The position numbers and the translations under genes are program-made. The notes beneath the pieces are model-generated. The model was not told where the DNA came from and did no database searches. It worked only from the letters and a program-made list of their open reading frames with translations. From Deltaproteobacteria bacterium (GTDB taxonomy: Bacteria; Myxococcota_A; UBA9042), in assembly GCA_016875335.1 (NCBI GenBank), contig VGRO01000016.1, positions 1 to 55,887 of the forward strand: a stretch of DNA of 55,887 nt, given 5' to 3'. Below, one piece after another: positions 53,101 to 55,887 of the stretch. The first letter of the stretch is position 1. Every line of letters begins with the position of its first letter.

Positions 53101-54443
53101 GGGCCAAGGTGACCTGCGACGACGCCAACGCCTGCACCGCCGACGCGTGCGATGCCAAGACCGGCTGCGCGTCCACGCCCAAGCCCGGGCCGTGCACCGA
53201 CGGCAACGCCTGCACCAAGGCCGATCAGTGTCAGGCCGACGGCGGCTGCAAGGGCACCAGCACCACCTGCGACGACGGCAACGCCTGCACCGACGACGGC
53301 TGCGACCCCGCCAAGGGCTGCACCACGACCAACCCGCAAAAGCCTTGCACCAGCGCGAACTTGTGCTTGATCGACACCGCCTGCAAGAATGGCGCCTGCC
53401 AGGGCGGGCACGGCCCCGACTGCGACGACGGGGTCGCCTGCACCGTCGACGCCTGCGACCCGGCCAAGGGCTGCTCCCACGCGCCCGACGCCAAGCTGTG
53501 CGACGACGGCGACCCGTGCACCGACCAGGCGTGCGATGCCAAGACCGGCTGCGCCAACCCGACGCTGCCCGACGGCAGCCCGTGCGCCAGCGAGCGCTTC
53601 TGCAGCGCCGGCCTGTGCGTGTGGGCGACCCAGGTCGACGCCGGCTTCGAGTTCGCCTGCGCGGTGCGCGCCGATGGCACGGTGTGGTGCTGGGGCCAGG
53701 GCGACTCCGGCCAGCTCGCCAACCAGCAGAGCGGCAGCCTGAACGGCAAGCCGGTGTACGTCAAGGTGCCGACCCAAGTGGCCGGGGTCAGCGGCGCCAT
53801 CAAGGTCTCGGTGGGCCACAAAGAAGCCTGTGCGCTGACCAAGGGCGGTCAGGTCTACTGCTGGGGCGCCAACGGCGGCAGCAACATCAGCCTGGGCACC
53901 GACGACATCGCCAACGTGCTGACCACCGCCAAGCCGATGAAGAACGTCAGCACCGCGGTCGACGCCTGGGCCGGGGCCAATGGCGCCTGCGCCCGCTTGC
54001 AGAACGGCGACGTGGTCTGCGCCGGCGGCAACAGCAACGGCGAATTCGCGCTCGGGGCGACGACGCCCAGCTCCGCGTCGACGCCGATCGTCACGGGCTG
54101 GGGCGGCGCCACCGACCTCGCCGTCGCCCATTCGTTCCTCTGCGGCGTAGTCGGCGGCGTCGCCAGGTGCGCCGGCTGGAACATCTACGCCCAGACCGGC
54201 AGCGGCTCGCTGACCAGTCCCCAGACCAGCGCAGTCGCGGTCAAGAACATGGGCCCAGCGCGCCAGGTCGCCGCCGGCTACCAGCACGCCTGCGCCTTGG
54301 GGACCGACGGCGCGGTCAAGTGCTGGGGCAGCTGCAGCTACGACGAGACCGGCACCGGCAAGACCTGTCCGGGCCCGTCGGCCTTCGTCAGCGCCGAGTC
54401 GCTGCCCGGGATGACGGACGTCCGCCACCTCGACGCGGCCTAG
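50175..54443 (+). CDS. Giant Cys-repeat/RCC1 lipoprotein, first part, ending at an amber codon
   Basis: A 1,422-residue product. GGAG 7 nt before the ATG at 50175 and a signal ending VALGCSKAP mark the start. An Ala/Asp linker runs to about residue 170. Six long Cys modules follow (EDGNxCNGTLYC, VNPATxVxC, ACLKNTCQPKTGxC, CDDGxxCT), then about a dozen short CDDGNxCTxDxCD units. From about residue 1150 there are RCC1-type blades with repeated CAV...DGxVxCWG. The frame stops at TAG (54441-54443) in mid-blade, although homologous sequence continues in the same frame. It resembles surface adhesins of myxobacteria built from Cys repeats and beta-propellers. Its linker style matches the lipoproteins at 517 and 21468. 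Confidence 0.85.
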   Translation: MAQTAKWTAAVAAVVVALGCSKAPSVNAGGDALADAGAELVVSADAPPADQGASGADGIGDVGAVADAPEASAPKDAEDALAPADADAAGVDAPVAQADAAAVDDGQAPETAGSDAGGDGPPPQDGPEPAEASVASDAAGDSAADESAAADADDAAPEVADAAGETAGPKACAADGDCAALEDGNPCNGTLYCDLASGACAVNPASIVTCDPAGDTACLKNTCQPKTGSCAPAPVKDGVLCSDGQKCTEGDVCIAGKCEPGEDICVCKQNADCATQEDGNACNGTLFCNKATGKCQVNPATLVNCPNVDDTACLKNTCQPKTGKCKPLPAPEGLPCDDGNPCTVNEGCLGGACTATANTCECQKDADCLAKDDGNLCNGILYCNLKQLPHVCELNPTTLVKCQTVDDGPCAKAACQPKTGQCVPVPLPDGATCDADGSACTDGDTCKKGQCQPGASVCECTGDADCQKYEDANPCNGTLYCNKAINKCLVNPATLVHCPFGLDTACAASTCDPLTGTCAMQPIHEGQPCDADGSSCTPYDACQSGKCAIGANVCECQKDADCAAKEDGDACNGTLVCDTVANKCTINPATVVACPDIASAACLRNTCQPATGTCALLPADENKWCDGDANPCTLNDTCHAGKCVIGKNFCACTADDHCAVQDDGSLCNGWLYCDKSAAPFGCAVAKNTIVQCGTASDTACLKNKCQPLTGKCGMAAAKPGTPCDDGSLCTAGDACQLGLCGGKPANCDDGDPCSVDGCLAQNGLCSHKPANCDDANACTDDACDPKLGCSHKAVAAGSACDDGQLCTQPDVCSFGACKGAPLGCDDGKPCTTDTCDPQAGCGHAEKADGAACSDGNACTQGDTCSAQKCIGKPVDCDDGQLCSDDGCDAKTGACQNLPNALPCDDGNTCTGPDACTKGACKGGPLPCDDQLPCTIDGCDAKVGCKVIGLLPAGATCSDGDACSGPDGCDAKGGCAGAKVTCDDANACTADACDAKTGCASTPKPGPCTDGNACTKADQCQADGGCKGTSTTCDDGNACTDDGCDPAKGCTTTNPQKPCTSANLCLIDTACKNGACQGGHGPDCDDGVACTVDACDPAKGCSHAPDAKLCDDGDPCTDQACDAKTGCANPTLPDGSPCASERFCSAGLCVWATQVDAGFEFACAVRADGTVWCWGQGDSGQLANQQSGSLNGKPVYVKVPTQVAGVSGAIKVSVGHKEACALTKGGQVYCWGANGGSNISLGTDDIANVLTTAKPMKNVSTAVDAWAGANGACARLQNGDVVCAGGNSNGEFALGATTPSSASTPIVTGWGGATDLAVAHSFLCGVVGGVARCAGWNIYAQTGSGSLTSPQTSAVAVKNMGPARQVAAGYQHACALGTDGAVKCWGSCSYDETGTGKTCPGPSAFVSAESLPGMTDVRHLDAA

Positions 54444-55887
54444 CACGGCGGCTGTGCGGTCAAGAACGACGGCACGGTGTGGTGCTGGGGCGAGGGCGAC
54501 AACGCCCAGCTCGGCGACGGCGGCGCCTTCGACCAGGAGGTGCCGCGCCAGGTTGTCGGCCTGCCCGAGTGCGTGTCGGTGGCCGCCGGGACCATGGGCT
54601 CGTGCGCGCTCGACAAGCGCGGCCAGGTGTGGTGCTGGGGCTACGGGGTCTACGGCATGCTCGGCGACGGCGGCGACGGCCCGGAATACGCGCGCGGCTG
54701 GCCGACGGTGGTGCCGGTGACGAGCGCGGTGGCCTCGACCGTGTGCAAGACCTTGAACTGCGACGACGGCAACCCGTGCAGCGTCGACGGCTGCGACGGC
54801 AACGGCGCCTGCACCCACGCCAAGGCCGCCGATGGCAAGCCGTGCGGCGGCGGCAACTTCTGCCACGCCGGCACCTGCAAGTGGGCGAGCGCCATCGCCG
54901 CCGGCGACCACCACACCTGCGCGCTGCGCCCCGACGGCTCCACCTGGTGCTGGGGCCGCAACCTGCACGGCCAGGTCGGCAACGGCGGCTTCGGCGGCAT
55001 CCAGGCCGCGCCGGGCATCGTGGTCGCGGCCAAGACCGGCGTGTCGCTGGCCGCGCGCGCAGACACCACCTGCGCGGTCCAGGCCGGCGGCGGCGTGCAG
55101 TGCTGGGGCGGCGGGGAGTCGTGCCAGTTCGGCGGCGCGCCCGGCGACCAGGCGCAAGCCGTGGCGTTGCAGGGCGCCAAGGACGTGGTGCGGGTCGCCG
55201 TCGGCACCAACCACCTGTGCGCGGTGGACAAGCTGGCGCAGACCTTGTGCGTGGGCAGCAACGTCTCGGGCGAGCTCGGCATCGGCGCGGCCAGCTTCCA
55301 GCCAAGTTGCGCGCTGCAGCAGGCCAAGGGCTCCTCGGCCGCCGGCTACCCGGGCAGCATCGCCGCCGGCAACGCCTTCGTTTGCACCAACGGCGGCAAC
55401 GGCATCATGACCTTCTGGGGCAGCAACGCCCAGGGCCAGTTGAGCCCGTTCTCGAAGGCGACGGCGCCAGCGCCCGAAGCGCTGTCCACCGCCTACGTCT
55501 CGGTGACCGCAGGCGACGACTACACTTGCGCCGTCACCAACGGCAAGGGCGTTGTCTGCTGGGGCGGCAACGCCTACGGCCAGTGCAACGGCGCGCCGAG
55601 CACCGGCAGCGTTGGGTTTGGCAGCGCGACCGCCGGCACCGCCCAGACCGCTTCGGTGGTCGCCGGCAAGGCCCACACCTGCGCGCTCGGCCTGGACAAG
55701 ACCGTGAAGTGCTGGGGCCGCGGCGACAACGGCCAGCTCGGCAACGCCAGCGGGCCGGCGAGCGGCGTGGTCGCGGTCGGCGGGCTGTACGCCGTCGATC
55801 AGGTCGCGGCCGGCGGCGCCCACACCTGCGCGCTCGACGCCGCCGGGCAGGTGTGGTGCTGGGGCAGCAACGAGTTCGGCCAGCTCG
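54444..55887 (+). CDS. In-frame continuation of the RCC1 protein after the amber codon (3' partial)
   Basis: All 481 codons from 54444 to the window edge are free of stops and have the same codon bias as the preceding part. The translation opens HGGCAVKNDGTVWCWG and contains further RCC1 blades (IAAGDHHTCALRPDG, VVAGKAHTCALG, VAAGGAHTCALD) plus one more CDDGNPCSVDGCD unit. There is no signal peptide or ribosome site, so independent translation is unlikely. One base change at the TAG would restore a single protein of more than 1,900 residues. The 3' end is outside the window. Confidence 0.7.

Noticed and set aside
50226..55823. 1,865-codon open frame on the minus strand opposite the giant RCC1/Cys protein
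   Set aside because: The translation is a low-complexity Val/Ala/Gly/Arg-rich shadow caused by GC-rich third positions and repeats of the plus-strand gene; no start site or domain is visible.

Overview
The window looks like chromosomal DNA of a high-GC myxobacterium or close relative (Myxococcota). Supporting signs are very GC-rich third codon positions, with giant antisense shadow ORFs as a by-product; a Cys-rich protein ending in a MYXO-CTERM-like Gly-Cys/hydrophobic/Arg-Arg tail; many lipoproteins with long Ala/Asp/Thr linkers; an NtrC-type activator; and matches to sigma-54 promoters. I see no rRNA, tRNA, CRISPR array, phage or complete insertion sequence. All assignments come from reading the sequence; no database search was run.

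Layout. 1-516: intergenic, packed with hairpin repeats. 517-5964: two convergent lipoprotein genes (Cys-rich protein; serine esterase) separated by two further palindromic elements (3036-3474). 6216-7862: sigma-54 activator. 8154-10999: rlmN, then eutC and eutL with no eutB. 11027-16460: a GH1 glucosidase-like lipoprotein, a ten-repeat Cys-rich protein with a C39-like domain and MYXO-CTERM-like tail, and a MurG/GT28-like glycosyltransferase. 16599-18006: a HTH/coiled-coil regulator divergent from queE. 18238-27831 (minus): two secreted or anchored proteins of unknown function, a 1,464-residue Cys-repeat lipoprotein, and a CHASE4/HAMP adenylate cyclase. 28109-31299: a membrane protein translationally coupled to a VWA lipoprotein. 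31321-35262 (minus): a Cys-rich remnant, polysaccharide deacetylase, GT2 glycosyltransferase and APC permease. 35403-37258: a secreted protein coupled to an FGE-sulfatase-like protein. 37259-41012 (minus): a DnaD-like ORF, a DnaC/IstB-like ATPase, a zinc-ribbon T2SF/PilC-like protein and a small membrane-anchored protein. 41151-43899: pabB, pabC and a possible methyltransferase. 43893-45101 (minus): a barrel-like lipoprotein. 45224-48771: the PPDK regulatory protein and PPDK. 48772-49416: a gene-free region with two palindromic sites, a sigma-54 promoter and a candidate small RNA. 49417-49983: NUDIX hydrolase. 50175-55887 (runs off the window): a giant Cys-repeat/RCC1 lipoprotein interrupted by one in-frame amber codon.

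The most notable signals are these. (1) A near-consensus sigma-54 promoter (49005-49021) with two upstream palindromes precedes a short non-coding stretch carrying an 11-nt match to the 16S rRNA 3' tail (the anti-Shine-Dalgarno sequence); a similar palindrome lies upstream of the NtrC-type activator gene. (2) A mobile-looking repeat of about 180 bp made of three nested hairpins is present in two opposite orientations, with a partial third copy, and two copies supply the TAG stop codon of the gene they abut. (3) An amber codon sits inside the RCC1 domain of the last gene. (4) eutC-eutL occurs without eutB. (5) Two promoters place the predicted transcription start at, or within a few bases of, the ATG, suggesting leaderless mRNAs.
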